Positions 63,426 through 64,000 of a DNA stretch of 64,000 nt are shown in pieces; the first letter of the stretch is position 1, and each line of letters starts with the position of its first letter. Below the pieces are notes generated by a model, which worked only from the letters and a program-made list of their open reading frames with translations, ran no database searches and was not told where the DNA came from. A program made the position numbers and the translations under genes. Origin of the DNA: Phycisphaerales bacterium (GTDB taxonomy: Bacteria; Planctomycetota; Phycisphaerae; Phycisphaerales; UBA1924); assembly GCA_007693785.1 (NCBI GenBank), contig RECY01000028.1, forward strand, positions 248,001 to 312,000, written 5' to 3'.

Positions 63426-64000
63426 GAGTTCGGACCCCTTGCGGCCATGGCGAGCGCCTTGGCGATGTCGAAATCAATAAAGTCCGCGTGATGGAAGATG
63501 ATGCACTCGATCGAACGCTGGATCCGGTCGCCCTCGTGGCTGTGGGTGGCGACGATGTGCGTGATCGCGTCCGGCAGCCTGTGCTTGCGGCAGAGGGCCG
63601 CGCCGGTGAACGGGTGACGGAGCAGTCGCCCGGATTCGCCTTGAATCAAGCCGCGATCGGGGCATCGCTCAAACTCGAAGAGCTTGCCCACGTCGGCAAG
63701 CAACGCGCCGGCGAGCAGGGTGTCCGTGTCGATGGGCACGCGTTCGCCGAAGATGCGCTGAAGCACGTCAGCGATCGCGAGGCATTGCTCGCTACAGCTG
63801 TTCAAGTGCTCGATAAACCGCATGGGGGTCGCGTCCGCGAGCAGCGTGAAGGGGAGTTCGCGTAGTTCGTCCGTCGTCCAGCCGCGACCGGCGTTGCCAG
63901 TGTCGATCGCCTCGTTCCACACGGCCTCGACCTGGCAGCGGATCGTGTCGCTCCTGATGCGATCCAGCGATGGGAAGAGGTCACGCGTGGTGGCGCCTGC
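63422..64000 (-). CDS. HD-domain protein, N-terminus beyond the window
   Basis: This gene runs off the right end of the window: the frame stays open to base 64000 (TRDLFPSLDRIRSDTIRCQV...), with codons that look like real protein, so the start lies outside. The visible 190 residues form an HD/PDEase-like phosphohydrolase fold: CSEQCLAIADVLQRIFGERV, AGALLADVGKLFEFE, and ATHSHEGDRIQRS. In the HD dyad position the usual His-Asp is Ala-Asp (LLADVGK), so one metal ligand is altered. The overlap with the aconitase gene (GTGA) ties it to the catabolic operon. A regulatory or repaired-substrate function is possible; activity is uncertain. Confidence 0.75.
   Translation of the reverse strand, partial: AGATTRDLFPSLDRIRSDTIRCQVEAVWNEAIDTGNAGRGWTTDELRELPFTLLADATPMRFIEHLNSCSEQCLAIADVLQRIFGERVPIDTDTLLAGALLADVGKLFEFERCPDRGLIQGESGRLLRHPFTGAALCRKHRLPDAITHIVATHSHEGDRIQRSIECIIFHHADFIDFDIAKALAMAARGPNS

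Noticed and set aside
1-64000. CRISPR arrays, defence islands, prophage or transposon
   Set aside because: No regular direct repeats with spacers, no transposase, integrase or capsid-like gene, and no target-site duplication were seen. The only interspersed repeat is the three-copy palindromic element.

Overview
The window is about 64 kb of GC-rich bacterial chromosome, densely packed with genes on both strands. Many neighbouring genes overlap by 1-4 bases (ATGA, GTGA or TGATG junctions), so translationally coupled operons are the rule. The organism is most likely a planctomycete, probably of the Phycisphaerae type. The evidence is a prepilin-type protein with the H-X9-DG signature of the DUF1559 family, a secreted protein ending in paired dockerin-like repeats, membrane proteins with CxxC...CPECG zinc ribbons, and three copies of an intergenic CACGGGCGGGACGCCCGTGCCACC-like repeat. 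This placement is inferred from gene content; there is no rRNA gene in the window. I see no mobile element, prophage, CRISPR array, rRNA or convincing tRNA.

Layout. 0-9.3 kb is a surface-polysaccharide region: an ABC-2 export permease, a 1433-residue protein joining two methyltransferases, a coiled coil and two glycosyltransferases, another methyltransferase, and on the other strand rfbA, rfbC and a GT4 glycosyltransferase. 9.3-13.8 kb holds a TraT-like lipoprotein, a glyoxalase-family dioxygenase, a Na/Pi cotransporter and a GNAT acetyltransferase. 14-17.3 kb is a MoxR ATPase/VWA pair. 17.3-21 kb holds four genes of unknown function: two paralogous membrane proteins, a second zinc-ribbon membrane protein and a cysteine-rich secreted protein in lower-GC DNA.

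21-31 kb is a DNA-repair island. Two photolyases (one class I, one Fe-S type) and a small membrane protein face a four-gene operon for a ligase-associated exonuclease, ATP-dependent DNA ligase, Lhr-like helicase and PdeM phosphoesterase. 31-32.2 kb is a peroxiredoxin/methyltransferase pair bracketed by two repeat copies. 32.3-37.4 kb is a coupled operon of aminotransferase, AtoE-type transporter, glycerate 2-kinase and FAD oxidase. 37.4-39.7 kb encodes a bacteriophytochrome histidine kinase. 39.8-44.4 kb holds a branching enzyme and a GH57/DUF3536 enzyme.

44.7-48.5 kb has an entericidin-like lipoprotein, a DUF1328 protein, then a winged-helix regulator coupled to an S41/PDZ lipoprotein protease and a LolA-like secreted protein, closed by a strong terminator. 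48.6-54.4 kb encodes secreted proteins: a dockerin-bearing protein with internal duplications, a GH13 amylase and a prepilin-like protein. 54.7-58.8 kb is a complete RbsCBA-type sugar ABC transporter. 58.8 kb to the end is a coupled catabolic operon: HD-domain protein (cut by the window edge), aconitase-family enzyme, isocitrate/isopropylmalate dehydrogenase-family enzyme and MmgE/PrpD protein.

No single region is an obvious new defence or mobile system. The parts least explained by known families are the 17.3-21 kb cassette, the multi-domain glycan protein, the nested-duplication dockerin protein and the HD/aconitase/dehydrogenase/PrpD operon.
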